Assembly: GCF_003425665.1 (NCBI RefSeq) | Contig: NZ_QQRQ01000015.1 | Location: forward strand, 1 to 52,101 | Origin: Evtepia gabavorous | GTDB taxonomy: Bacteria > Bacillota > Clostridia > Oscillospirales > Oscillospiraceae | Reading direction: 5' to 3' | Length of the DNA stretch: 52,101 nt | Shown here: positions 26,201 to 34,339 of the stretch, piece after piece | Position numbering within the stretch: position 1 is the first letter of the stretch | Layout: every line of letters begins with the position of its first letter | Made by a program: the position numbers and the translations under genes | The notes under the pieces: model-generated | What the model was told of the DNA's origin: nothing | What the model saw: only the letters and a program-made list of their open reading frames with translations | The model's database searches: none

Positions 26201-27230
26201 ACTTGCCCGCGTCGTAGCATCCGCCGACAATACAGTCCACCAAATTGCCGGTGATTCCATTCAGAGTAATATGTACCTCACCGCCAACGTTGGTCGTCGC
26301 GGTTTTAATATCAGAATTGGTGCCGATCATGCTCGGATCATTGCTCAAAATGTGGCCGCCGCCCGCAACAGCAATCTTATCTGGTTGAGAGGAAGATACC
26401 TCGGTATCGCCGGCCCACGCGCCACCGCTGATGGTAATGTTGGTGTTTTTGCCAACATTTGCGGCCCCTTCATCCTCATCCACCAGGCCGCCGCCGACAA
26501 CGGAGTACACATGAACGCCTTCGCCTTTCAGTTCGACGTTGGTGTTGCCGGATACGTCGCTGCATCGGCCGCCGCCATAGACATATACGATGGATTTTTC
26601 GTTTTTAAGTTGCATCTCCAAAATCAGATGCGTGTCGCCGGTAACATCGTTCTCCCGGTTGCCGCCACCGAAAATGTATACCGAGGACTTCACCATATTG
26701 GAGCTGGAACTATTGGGGGAGCTTTTCCATTCTGGTGTATCGATCACAGAGGACTCTGTCAGGTGAAGCGTATGGCCGTTTGCAAAAATAAAAGTAGGAA
26801 GCGACGCTCCGCCATTCGCTTGTGCGTATTGCTGCTTGGAGAATGCCAGGGTCAAATTTTCAACTGTGAGATCTCCCTGTAACGAAAGCCAAACATTTTC
26901 TTTGCCATAATACCCGGCAAATTTTAATACAGCGTTCTCGTTCGCGCCGCAGATCGTAATATCTTTCTCCGGCGTCGTCCAGTTCTCCATTTCTACCGTG
27001 CCGACAACGACGAACACATTGCCATCTTTGGCATTGGCCATTGCTTCATCAAATTTCAACGCGCTTTGGGCAGATTGGCCATCGCCGTCTGCAACACCAT
27101 CCTGCGACACATAGATCGCCCCTGTGGGAATATCCGGCGCAGGCCCCTCCTCCGCCGCAACTGCCACAGTCGGCACCATCGTCAGCAGCATGCAAAACAA
27201 TAGCAATACCGATAAACCTCTCTTTTTCAT
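23283..27230 (-). CDS. large SLH-domain surface protein with beta-helix-like body
   Basis: 1315 residues from ATG 27230, which has GGAGGAGG upstream; an in-frame ATG 30 nt earlier has no SD. A signal peptide (1-26, cut near AVA-AEE) leads into a ~900-residue region rich in short beta-type repeats such as FIFANGHTLHLTESSVIDTPE, VYGGGRCSDVSGNTNVELKG and IFGGGYVAWGGNNRDI, each under 20 in a row here; this pattern of GGG turns suggests a right-handed beta helix. An InlB/Flg_new-type repeat (YTFTGWYADKELT, VYAGWEE) follows, then three SLH repeats. The N-terminal two thirds are clearly less GC-rich than the SLH end. Likely wall-anchored adhesin-like protein; ligand unknown. Confidence 0.85.
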   Translation of the reverse strand: MKKRGLSVLLLFCMLLTMVPTVAVAAEEGPAPDIPTGAIYVSQDGVADGDGQSAQSALKFDEAMANAKDGNVFVVVGTVEMENWTTPEKDITICGANENAVLKFAGYYGKENVWLSLQGDLTVENLTLAFSKQQYAQANGGASLPTFIFANGHTLHLTESSVIDTPEWKSSPNSSSSNMVKSSVYIFGGGNRENDVTGDTHLILEMQLKNEKSIVYVYGGGRCSDVSGNTNVELKGEGVHVYSVVGGGLVDEDEGAANVGKNTNITISGGAWAGDTEVSSSQPDKIAVAGGGHILSNDPSMIGTNSDIKTATTNVGGEVHITLNGITGNLVDCIVGGCYDAGKSNAEKITGTTGPVKIDIDNCRFESQFHRIFGGGYVAWGGNNRDIQVKGNVEITVDHSTVQYLYGGGCGITAALPLVTGDVNITLTNSIGADSNGAYMHRGIFVSGQNKNQAGGDMVLGNATLTLNECKCNYIHATGDGAGTANKVEIFVNGGGSTESNAEYIYNSDTSYGIAQRHPNATVHISGNVPLTQLRGFQHVNITNGSTLQQYSSEETLLDKHDRVLNENVNMGEGAKLNLTGSGNEISGAFDMKKDSTLYIAGANYFTVGGTVTTADGVTFETDENGETTGYDRPIRDGRVFLYSKTAHDVGGTFFAFPQGTTISPQLVAEDSTALLVAKHQWKLAAKPFILKPIELTKYIAGGEHNHDDPTASNCFPDPRFVGLDEDAEIKVNGNVWNKSEHHGQYPFVINYYDKDGTLLEDDHKPGTYVAKVEPSDGIKLTNITINGCKIKTEDSLLHIRNVSDVAGIENIDQFASAIQSGEPTGAVKDATAVIPDSTNYLVNNLAGQIPNADADIRLLHDELLSAAAAEDPFMKVLQQRLEGTLEGATTSDVKVEADPNRQYAMKYLDLIDANDSNLLVCAQGAYDIYLPYPAGTDQNTEFALYRFDDLNRTYTQADSGEGALDNIKKTSIRKVEVTNEKAGIKFTVPADFASEKNYSIGAMALTWVKESSGGGVTTRYTLSYDSNGGMQYKDERYVRNTVVQLDKVPTREGYTFTGWYADKELTQAITEIKMTSNKTVYAGWEETDVPGMLNGEDHYAYVVGYEDGTVRPGGNISRAEVATIFFRLLQDQVRQENLTTDSAFADVGAGDWYNTAISTMAELGILRGRTPDTFVPNAPITRAEFAAICARFDTGENADGATFPDLAGHWAKEEVERAVSLGWIMGYEDNTFRPDKAITRAEAVTMINRVLQRNPQSPEVLLKDMVTWPDNQDPSQWYYLAIQEATNSHDYERTTGIYETWIQLRETPDWSQYE

Positions 27231-27253
27231 TGCTTCCTCCTCCATTTTTGCAG

Positions 27254-27279
27254 CTGTCAAAACGTGTACCTTTTGACAG
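27254..27279. repeat. palindrome A in the SLH gene leader
   Basis: CTGTCAAAA (27254-27262) pairs with TTTTGACAG (27271-27279), 8-nt spacer CGTGTACC. Closely related to palindrome B at 27387-27422 (CTATCAAAAGG/CCTTTTGATAG with GTACA centre). Confidence 0.6.
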
Positions 27280-27386
27280 TGTTGACAATCTGGCGAAATG
27301 ACATGATTGTTTAATCAAAAATGATAATTTTTCAGGAGAAAACTCTTGCATTTTCTGCCATTTTGTTATAAAATCATCCCAACAAA

Positions 27387-27422
27387 AACAGCTATCAAAA
27401 GGTACACCTTTTGATAGCTGTT
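27387..27422 (-). terminator. palindrome B, terminator of the MATE gene
   Basis: Near-perfect 17-bp stem (27387-27403 with 27406-27422). Read on the minus strand it is followed by TTTTTGTT, so it works as a Rho-independent terminator after the MATE stop. The core is shared with palindrome A at 27254-27279. Confidence 0.75.
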
Positions 27423-27467
27423 CTATCTTTCTGACACCTTTCCCCTTCGGACACGCACCCCACTCCC

Positions 27468-28808
27468 TTAGGATTCCTCTCCCTGCACCAAGGCCCGCCG
27501 CCAGACCCCAGTCCGTTCATAGAGGTACCCCAGGGGCACCGAGGAGGCCGGCGCGATGGCGCAGGCCCAGAAAATTCCCACCAGGCCATAGAAATGGTTC
27601 AAAATCAGGGCCAGGATCACCCGGACCACAATGCAGTTGAGCAGGCTGGACCCCAAGGCAAACATGGTATGCCCCGCCCCCATGGGCAGGGCGTTGTACA
27701 CCATAAAGCTGGCATAGAAAATCTGCCCTAAAATCTCAATGCGGAGATTCCTCACGGCAATCTCCATGGTCCCCTGGTCGGGGTGAAACACCGACAGAAT
27801 CTGCGGGGCCAGGAGTTCAATCCCCAGAATGAGCACCGCCGTAACCGCCAGGGACAGGCGCATGGCCACATGGACCACCCGGCTGGCCCGGTCAAACTTT
27901 TTTGCACCCAGACACTGGGCCACCATGGTGGTGGCCGCAGTATAGAGGGCGATGGTTACCAGCAGAGCCACGTCCTTTACCTTGGCGCAGATCCCGCTGG
28001 CCGCGGAGGCCTCCACCCCGTAGGCGTTGATAAGAAAGGTCATCGCCAGCCAGGACAGCCCCACCACCGTCATCTGCACCGCGCAGGGAATCCCCAGCTT
28101 GAGAATCTGGACCATCTTATCCTTGTGGAAAGAAATCTGCCGCCGAACCAGGCCAAACAAGTCCCGGTGACGCAGCACATACACCAGGCAGACCACAAAG
28201 CTGGCCCACTGGGCAAGCACCGTGGCCAGGGCCGCGCCCCGCACGCCCCATCGGAAGCCCCCCATAAACAGACAGTCCAGCGCAATGTTGCAGCCCGCTG
28301 TCACGGCCACACAGTAAAAGGGCTGCTTGGAGTTGCCCACAGAGCGGAGCATGGCCGCCAAGGCATTGTATCCGAAGATGGCAATGAGACCGGCGGAACA
28401 CACCTGGAGATAGGCCGTAGCCTCCTCCAGCGCCGGCGCCCGGAGGGCCGCCAGAATGGGACGGCTAAGCAGGAAGAGCAGCACGGACAGAAGCGCCCCC
28501 GCAGACAGGGCGAAACCGAACATCGTCCGATTCGTCTTGACCCGGTTGGACCGGTCCTTGCTGCCAAAATACTGCCCCATGAGAATGTTGCCCCCGGTGG
28601 TAATTCCCATGATAATTTGGGTTAAAATCATCATAACCTGACTGGCGTTGTTGATGGCGGAAATGCCATCCTTGCCAATAAACCATCCGGCCACAATCAA
28701 GTCCGTTATGGAGTAGGCCGACTGCAGCAGGGAAGAGAGCACCACCGGCCCGGCGTAAAGGATCAATTTTTTCCAGATGACGCCCTCCGTCAAGTCCATT
28801 TGATGCAT
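27468..28808 (-). CDS. MATE family efflux transporter
   Basis: 446 residues, twelve predicted membrane segments in two MatE halves. The first half starts DLTEGVIWKKLILYAGPVVL and holds LVAGWFIGKDGISAINNASQ and GNILMGQYFGSKD; the second has CLGAKKFDRASRVVHVAMRL, the usual linker. MATE proteins export drugs or metabolites using Na+ or H+ gradients; substrate unknown. ATG 28808 is preceded by GGGGGAAGG; an ATG at 28832 has no SD. Divergent to trkA. Confidence 0.92.
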   Translation of the reverse strand: MHQMDLTEGVIWKKLILYAGPVVLSSLLQSAYSITDLIVAGWFIGKDGISAINNASQVMMILTQIIMGITTGGNILMGQYFGSKDRSNRVKTNRTMFGFALSAGALLSVLLFLLSRPILAALRAPALEEATAYLQVCSAGLIAIFGYNALAAMLRSVGNSKQPFYCVAVTAGCNIALDCLFMGGFRWGVRGAALATVLAQWASFVVCLVYVLRHRDLFGLVRRQISFHKDKMVQILKLGIPCAVQMTVVGLSWLAMTFLINAYGVEASAASGICAKVKDVALLVTIALYTAATTMVAQCLGAKKFDRASRVVHVAMRLSLAVTAVLILGIELLAPQILSVFHPDQGTMEIAVRNLRIEILGQIFYASFMVYNALPMGAGHTMFALGSSLLNCIVVRVILALILNHFYGLVGIFWACAIAPASSVPLGYLYERTGVWRRALVQGEES

Positions 28809-28924
28809 AATCCTTCCCCCCTGCTTCCACATTTCTCAGGGCAAACCCCAACCTCTTCTGTATCATAACACAGTTTTTCTCTTTTTCAAAGAAAAACCCC
28901 CGTTCCCGCCCAAAGATTGGACAG

Positions 28925-28961
28925 CTTCTTAATTGCTTCTTAATCTTATCTGTGCTATGAT
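28925..28961 (+). promoter_or_regulatory. trkA promoter with 11-nt-period direct repeat
   Basis: TTGCTT (28933-28938), 17-nt spacer, TATGAT (28956-28961). Two exact copies of CTTCTTAAT at 28925-28933 and 28936-28944 are 11 nt apart (start to start) and overlap the -35 box. Tandem direct repeats with ~11-nt period are the usual site layout of OmpR/PhoB/KdpE-type response regulators. Confidence 0.6.
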
Positions 28962-29032
28962 AATACAATCTTTATGCGACAACTTTCTCATTTCAGCGGG
29001 TTCCCTCCCGCTTTTGGAAAGGCGGATCTGCT

Positions 29033-30397
29033 TTGAACATTCTTATCGTCGGGGCGGGCAAGGTGGGCTCCACTTTGGCCGCCTATCTCTCCCGGGAAGA
29101 CCACAACGTGACCATCATCGACCAAAACGACACCGCCATCCACCGGGCCAGCGACACCCTGGATGTGATGTGTATCAAGGGCCCTGGCGCCGCTCCCTCC
29201 GTGCTGCGGGAGGCCGGGGTGGAGGATGCCGATCTGGTCCTGGCCACCACCAACCTGGATGAGGTCAACATGCTCTGCGCCCTCACCGCCAAGCGTCTGG
29301 GCGCCAAGTTCACCATCGCCCGCATTCGGGACCTGGCCTACACCGACGACCTGCCCGCCCTGCAGAAGGACCTGAACATCGACGCGGTCATCAACCCTGA
29401 ATATGCCACCGCCCTGGAGATTTCCCGGCTGCTCCGCTTCCCAGCCGCAGCCAACGTGGACACCTTCTTCCGGGGAAAGGTGGAGATGCTGGGCATTCGT
29501 GTGCAGGAGGGAGACCCTATGGTGGGGATTCCTCTGTCCGACCTTTTCCGTCGGGCCAGCAGTCTGTCGATCCTCTTCTCCGCCGCAGAGCGGAAGGGAG
29601 AGGTGATCATCCCCAACGGAGACTTTGTACCCCGGGTGGGGGACAAGCTGTATGTCACCGGCTCCCCCAAGGACCTCTCTTCCTACCTGCGCACCCTGGG
29701 CCGGGACCTGCCGGGAATCCACTCCGCCTTTCTCATCGGCGGCAGCCGCATCGCCCATTACCTGTCCAAGATGCTCCTCTCCATGGGGGTGCGGGTAACC
29801 TTGGTGGAGAGCAACGAGGCACACTGCCGCCGGCTCTCAGAGTCCCTCCCAGAGGCTCTCATTCTCCACGGGGACGGTACCGACCAGGAGCTCTTGCTCT
29901 CAGAGCACTTCACCAACAACGACGCTTTCATCGCTCTGACCGGGCGGGATGAGGACAACCTGATCTCCGCCCTCTACGCCCAGCAGCAGGGACTGCGCAA
30001 GGTGGTGGCCAAGTGCAACCGGGTCAACTACTCCTCCGTGGTCCAGGCCGCCGGTCTGGACTGCGTGGTGGCCCCCAAGCTCATCACCGTGGCCCGGATT
30101 CTCCGGCTGGTTCGGGGCTTTGAGGATAAGAGCGGCAGCGTCATGACGGCCCTGTACCGCATCTCCGACACCGATGTGGAGGCCGCTGAGTTCATCCTCC
30201 ACGAAAATACCCCTCATCTGGGCATTCCCCTGAAGGACCTGGAAATTCGAAAGGGCTTTCTGATCGTCGCCCTGCTCCACGAAAATCAAGTGGTTGTCCC
30301 CTCCGGCGGCACGGTGCTCTCCCCTGGGGATCGGGTAATCGTCATTTCCCATGGCCAGGGCATCCAGACCTTCCGGGATATCTTCTTAAAACCATAG
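29033..30397 (+). CDS. trkA: Trk system potassium uptake protein TrkA
   Basis: Cytosolic regulatory subunit of the Trk K+ uptake system. 454 residues made of two RCK units: NAD-binding Rossmann motifs NILIVGAGKVGSTLA at the N-terminus and AFLIGGSRIAHYLSKML in the second half, each followed by a TrkA_C domain (MLGIRVQEGDPMVGIPL; HLGIPLKDLEIRKGFLIVAL). TTG start 29033 with GGAAAGG 10 nt upstream. trkH lies 92 nt downstream. Confidence 0.94.
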   Translation: MNILIVGAGKVGSTLAAYLSREDHNVTIIDQNDTAIHRASDTLDVMCIKGPGAAPSVLREAGVEDADLVLATTNLDEVNMLCALTAKRLGAKFTIARIRDLAYTDDLPALQKDLNIDAVINPEYATALEISRLLRFPAAANVDTFFRGKVEMLGIRVQEGDPMVGIPLSDLFRRASSLSILFSAAERKGEVIIPNGDFVPRVGDKLYVTGSPKDLSSYLRTLGRDLPGIHSAFLIGGSRIAHYLSKMLLSMGVRVTLVESNEAHCRRLSESLPEALILHGDGTDQELLLSEHFTNNDAFIALTGRDEDNLISALYAQQQGLRKVVAKCNRVNYSSVVQAAGLDCVVAPKLITVARILRLVRGFEDKSGSVMTALYRISDTDVEAAEFILHENTPHLGIPLKDLEIRKGFLIVALLHENQVVVPSGGTVLSPGDRVIVISHGQGIQTFRDIFLKP

Positions 30398-30489
30398 CAG
30401 TCCCCGTCCCTTCCACTTTCTCGGAGTCGTTCCGCCCCTCCCCTGCGGTCAAAGGGCGGCCCCTCCCCGCTCTGTCTGTGACATAGATT

Positions 30490-31926
30490 ATGAATTACAA
30501 ACTGATGCTGCGCACGTTAGGACGTACTTTGCAGCTGGAAGCTCTGTGCCTGCTGCTTCCGCTGGTGGTCTGCCTGATTTACCGGGAGGACCCCAAGCCT
30601 TTTTTGTATACCATTGGATTGGTTGGCCTGCTGGGCAGCCTGCTGGTTCGCCTTCGGGCCCGGCCGGATTTCTTCTCCCGGGAGGGCTTCGCCGTGGTGG
30701 GGCTCATCTGGGTTTTTCTCAGCTTGTTCGGCGCCCTTCCCTTCTGGTTCTCTGGAGAATTCGCCTCTTTTGCCGACTGTTTCTTTGAAATTGTCTCTGG
30801 TTTCACCACCACCGGCGCCTCGATTCTCACTGAGGTGGAGTCCCTCCCCCGCGGCATTCTGTTTTGGCGCTCCTTCTCCTCCTGGATTGGGGGAATGGGG
30901 GTATTGATCTTCACCCTGGCTTTCCTGCCCAAGGTGGGGGGCCGGACCCAGGTGCTGGTCCAGGCGGAGGCCACAGGCCCGGTGAGCAACAAGCTGGTGC
31001 CCAAGACCGCCCTGTCCGCCCGTATCCTCTATCTGATCTACATCTCCCTCACCCTTTTGGAAATTCTCGCCCTCTGCTTGGCCGGCATGCCCTTCTACGA
31101 CGCTGTGGTCAACACCTTCGCCACCGTCTGCACCGGCGGCTTCTCTGTGCGGAATCTGAGCATCGCCTCCTATGGCCTGCCCGCCTGTGAGGTCATCATC
31201 ACAGTCTTCATGCTCCTATGTTCCCTGAATTTTGCCGTTTTTTTTCTGGTCCTCACCGGGCGGCTGCGCCAGGCGCTGGGCAGTGATGAGCTCCGGTTCT
31301 TCCTTCTCGCCGTGGCGCTGTCCTCGGCCATTGTCTTTTTCAACGTCCTTCCCCTGTATGAATCCGCCGGCCATGCCCTGCGGGACACCCTATTTCAGGT
31401 GTCCTCAGTGGTCTCCACCACAGGCTTTTCCACGGCGGACTTCGCCCTCTGGCCCACCGTCTCCCAGTTTGTCCTGGTGCTGCTGATGTTCCTGGGCGGA
31501 TGCGCCGGCAGCACCGCCGGCGGTCTCAAAGCCTCCCGGGTGCTGTTGTTGCTCCGCTGCGCCCGCCGCTCCCTCCGCCGGCTCTCCCATCCCCGGGCGG
31601 TGAAGGTGGTCAAGCTGGACGGCAAGGCGGTGGATGAGGAGACCCTGAACACCGTCTTTGTCTTCTTCACCTGCTTCTTCCTGGTCCTGGGCGGGACCTG
31701 TTTGGTGGTGAGCCTGGACGGCTTTTCCCTGACCACCTCCTGCTCTGCCGCCCTGGCCTGCATCAGCAACACCGGCCCCGGTCTGGAGGCGGTGGGGCCC
31801 TTGGGCAATTTTGCCGCCTTTTCTTCCCTGAGCAAAGTGGTGCTCTCCATGGCCATGCTGGTGGGACGTCTGGAGATCTTCCCCATCTTGATTCTTTTCC
31901 AGCCCTCTACCTGGGGCCGGAATTGA
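30490..31926 (+). CDS. trkH: Trk-type potassium transporter membrane subunit TrkH
   Basis: K+-translocating subunit. 478 residues with the four M1-P-M2 repeats; selectivity-filter loops are visible at SGFTTTGAS, TVCTGGFSV, VVSTTGFSTAD and CISNTGPGL. The second and third filters match TrkH/KtrB consensus Gly positions. Works with TrkA, encoded upstream. The SD is weak (no clean AGGAGG before ATG 30490), so translation may depend on upstream trkA; the 92-nt gap is GC-rich with no hairpin I would call. Confidence 0.93.
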   Translation: MNYKLMLRTLGRTLQLEALCLLLPLVVCLIYREDPKPFLYTIGLVGLLGSLLVRLRARPDFFSREGFAVVGLIWVFLSLFGALPFWFSGEFASFADCFFEIVSGFTTTGASILTEVESLPRGILFWRSFSSWIGGMGVLIFTLAFLPKVGGRTQVLVQAEATGPVSNKLVPKTALSARILYLIYISLTLLEILALCLAGMPFYDAVVNTFATVCTGGFSVRNLSIASYGLPACEVIITVFMLLCSLNFAVFFLVLTGRLRQALGSDELRFFLLAVALSSAIVFFNVLPLYESAGHALRDTLFQVSSVVSTTGFSTADFALWPTVSQFVLVLLMFLGGCAGSTAGGLKASRVLLLLRCARRSLRRLSHPRAVKVVKLDGKAVDEETLNTVFVFFTCFFLVLGGTCLVVSLDGFSLTTSCSAALACISNTGPGLEAVGPLGNFAAFSSLSKVVLSMAMLVGRLEIFPILILFQPSTWGRN

Positions 31927-31983
31927 GGGGAAAAAGAGCCCGGAATTCCCTCTTTGTAACTCTGCCCTTTTTCGCCAATTCCT

Positions 31984-32039
31984 CCCTCTCTTTTTTGTGG
32001 TTTTTGTGAAATTTATTTGAATTCACAAAAAAAAGAGGG
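31984..32039. repeat. nested inverted repeats upstream of the pyrophosphatase gene
   Basis: Outer arms 31984-31999 (CCCTCTCTTTTTTGTG) and 32024-32039 match 15 of 16 positions. Inner arms TTTTTGTGAA (32001-32010) and TTCACAAAAA (32022-32031) are perfect. The two right arms overlap, so the structures exclude each other if transcribed. It lies just upstream of the hppA promoter and may act as an operator or as the trkH 3' structure. Confidence 0.5.
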
Positions 32040-32045
32040 AGAGAC

Positions 32046-32073
32046 TTGCAAATCCTTTCGGTTATGCTAAAAT
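32046..32073 (+). promoter_or_regulatory. candidate promoter of the pyrophosphatase gene
   Basis: TTGCAA (32046-32051), 16-nt spacer, TAAAAT (32068-32073), 66 nt before GTG 32140. Confidence 0.6.
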
Positions 32074-32139
32074 TGGTGTGTTATTCGTTTCCGCATTGTC
32101 TTTCCCAGGCAATGTGCAAAAAGAAAAGGAGTGTCGTTC

Positions 32140-34263
32140 GTGGAAAATTATCTGTGGATCGGCTTCATCGGCGCTGTTCTGGCGCTGCTGTTTGCCGCAA
32201 TCCAACGCAAGAAAGTCATGTCCTACTCAGAGGGCAATGCCACGATGCAGAAGATCGCGCAGTCCATCCGCGAGGGTGCCAACGCCTATCTGAAGCATCA
32301 GTACTCCACCGTCGCAAAGGTCTTTGCTGTGGTCTTTGTGGTTCTGGTGATCATCGCCTTTGCCAGCGGCGGCGAGATGCTGTCCAAATTCACCCCCTTC
32401 GCGTTCCTCACCGGCGGGATCTGGTCCATGCTGGCCGGCCTGATCGGCATGAAGATCGCCACCAATTCCAACGCCCGTACCGCCCAGGCCGCATCGGAGA
32501 GCCTGAACCGCGGTCTGCGGGTGGCTTTCTCCTCCGGCGCGGTTATGGGCTTCACCGTGGTGGGCCTGGGCATGCTGGACATCAGCATCTGGCTGATGAT
32601 TCTCCACTTCGGCGCCGGCATCACCGATCCTGTCCAGCTGGGCAACATCATCGTGATGAACGGCATCGGCGCCTCCTTCATGGCTCTGTTTGCCCGTGTG
32701 GGCGGCGGCATCTACACCAAGGCCGCTGACGTGGGCGCTGACCTGGTGGGCAAGGTGGAGGCCGGCATCCCCGAGGATGACCCCCGCAACCCCGCCACCA
32801 TCGCCGACAACGTGGGCGACAACGTGGGCGACGTGGCCGGCATGGGCGCCGACCTGTATGAGTCCTACGTGGGTTCCATCCTGGCCACCTTCGCGCTGGG
32901 TGCCTGCGCCGGCTACGGCTGGCAGGGCATGCTGCTGCCCATGGCGCTGGCCGTGTGCGGCATCATCTGCTCCATCATCGGCTCCTTCCTGGTCAAGACC
33001 AAGGAGGACGCCACCCAGAAGAGCCTGCTGACCTCCCTGCGGACCGGTACCTACACCGCCGCCATCCTCTCCGCCATCGTGGCCGCCCCCCTGTGCTACT
33101 TCATTCTCGGCCCGGAGAACAACTGCTGGGGCATCTTCATTGCCATCCTCTGCGGTTTGATCGGCGGTACTCTCATCGGCTACTTCACCGAGTATTTTAC
33201 CTCTGATAACTATAAGCCCACCAAAAAGCTGGCCGCCGCTTCCGAGACCGGCGCCGCTACCATCATCATCGGCGGCATTTCCCTGGGCCTGATGTCCACC
33301 ATCGCCTCCATCCTGATCGTGGCGGTGGCCATCCTGATCTCCTACTTCGCCGCAGGCGGCACCACCTCCATCCTGGATGAGATGGGCGGCTTCAGCCTCT
33401 CTTTCAACCAGGGCCTGTACGGCATCGGCATCGCCGGCGTGGGCATGCTCTCCACCCTGGGCATCACCCTGGCCACCGACGCCTACGGCCCCGTGGCGGA
33501 CAACGCTGGCGGCATTGCCGAGATGTCCGGCCTGCCCGAAGAAGTTCGTGACCGTACCGACGCCCTGGACTCCCTGGGCAACACCACCGCTGCCACCGGC
33601 AAGGGCTTTGCCATCGGCTCCGCTTCCCTGACCGCGCTGGCTCTGCTGGTCTCCTATGTCAACATTGTACAGGACCGTACCGTGGAGAACCTGAACTTCA
33701 CCCTGACCAGCCCCACTGTGCTGGTTGGCCTGTTCATCGGCGCCATGCTGACCTTTGTCTTCTCCGCCATGACCATGCGCTCTGTGCAGACCGCAGCCCA
33801 GTCCATCGTGGTAGAGGTTCGCCGCCAGTTCCGGGAGATCGCCGGTATCATGGAAGGCAAGACCGACCCCGAGTACGGCAAGTGCGTGGCGCTGTGCACC
33901 AAGGGTGCCCTGCATGAGATGGTGGCCCCCGCTCTGCTGGCCATCATTGTTCCCATCATCACCGGCCTGATCCTGGGCCCCACCGGCGTGGTGGGCCTGC
34001 TGGGCGGCGTCTCCGTCACTGGCTTTGCCATGGCTGTGTTTATGTCCAACGCCGGCGGCGCTTGGGACAACGCCAAGAAGTACATTGAACGGGGCAACCA
34101 CGGCGGCAAGGGTTCCGAGCAGCACAAGGCAGCCGTGGTAGGCGACACCGTGGGCGATCCTTTCAAGGATACCTCCGGTCCCTCCCTGAACATCCTGATT
34201 AAGCTGTGCTCCACCGTCTCCATTGTGTTCTCCGGTTTGGTGCTGGCATTCCATCTTCTGTAA
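32140..34263 (+). CDS. hppA: membrane-bound ion-translocating pyrophosphatase, K+-dependent type
   Basis: Hydrolyses cytosolic PPi and pumps H+ and/or Na+. 707 residues, about 16 helices. The PPi site is GGGIYTKAADVGADLVGKVE followed by DDPRNPATIADNVGDNVGDVAG; the later acidic site is ALDSLGNTTAATGKGFAIGSA. The Ala-x-Gly pattern in GNTTAATGKG marks the K+-requiring class (K+-independent enzymes have Lys at the Ala position). H+ versus Na+ specificity cannot be decided by eye. GTG 32140 has AAAAGGAG 8 nt upstream; GTG 32131 overlaps the SD. Confidence 0.95.
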   Translation: MENYLWIGFIGAVLALLFAAIQRKKVMSYSEGNATMQKIAQSIREGANAYLKHQYSTVAKVFAVVFVVLVIIAFASGGEMLSKFTPFAFLTGGIWSMLAGLIGMKIATNSNARTAQAASESLNRGLRVAFSSGAVMGFTVVGLGMLDISIWLMILHFGAGITDPVQLGNIIVMNGIGASFMALFARVGGGIYTKAADVGADLVGKVEAGIPEDDPRNPATIADNVGDNVGDVAGMGADLYESYVGSILATFALGACAGYGWQGMLLPMALAVCGIICSIIGSFLVKTKEDATQKSLLTSLRTGTYTAAILSAIVAAPLCYFILGPENNCWGIFIAILCGLIGGTLIGYFTEYFTSDNYKPTKKLAAASETGAATIIIGGISLGLMSTIASILIVAVAILISYFAAGGTTSILDEMGGFSLSFNQGLYGIGIAGVGMLSTLGITLATDAYGPVADNAGGIAEMSGLPEEVRDRTDALDSLGNTTAATGKGFAIGSASLTALALLVSYVNIVQDRTVENLNFTLTSPTVLVGLFIGAMLTFVFSAMTMRSVQTAAQSIVVEVRRQFREIAGIMEGKTDPEYGKCVALCTKGALHEMVAPALLAIIVPIITGLILGPTGVVGLLGGVSVTGFAMAVFMSNAGGAWDNAKKYIERGNHGGKGSEQHKAAVVGDTVGDPFKDTSGPSLNILIKLCSTVSIVFSGLVLAFHLL

Positions 34264-34282
34264 CAGAAAGCTTAACATGAGT

Positions 34283-34320
34283 AAAAAACGGACCGTCCTT
34301 TTTGGACGGTCCGTTTTTTA
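34283..34320. terminator. bidirectional terminator after hppA
   Basis: AAAAAACGGACCGTCC (34283-34298) pairs with GGACGGTCCGTTTTTT (34304-34319), loop TTTTT. The A/T-flanked stem suits both the plus-strand hppA and the converging minus-strand gene. Confidence 0.93.
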
Positions 34321-34339
34321 CTCCATACGGGTGGCAAAA

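Noticed and set aside
25955-26882. Separate small genes inside the large SLH gene on the opposite strand
   Set aside because: No SD, no conserved composition, and the minus-strand frame has signal peptide, continuous repeat pattern and SLH end.
32001-32031. Rex or CRP operator upstream of hppA (TTGTGAA...TTCACAA half sites)
   Set aside because: The half sites fit, but the spacer is 11 nt; Rex sites need about 4 and CRP sites 6 between their half sites. Kept only as an inverted repeat.
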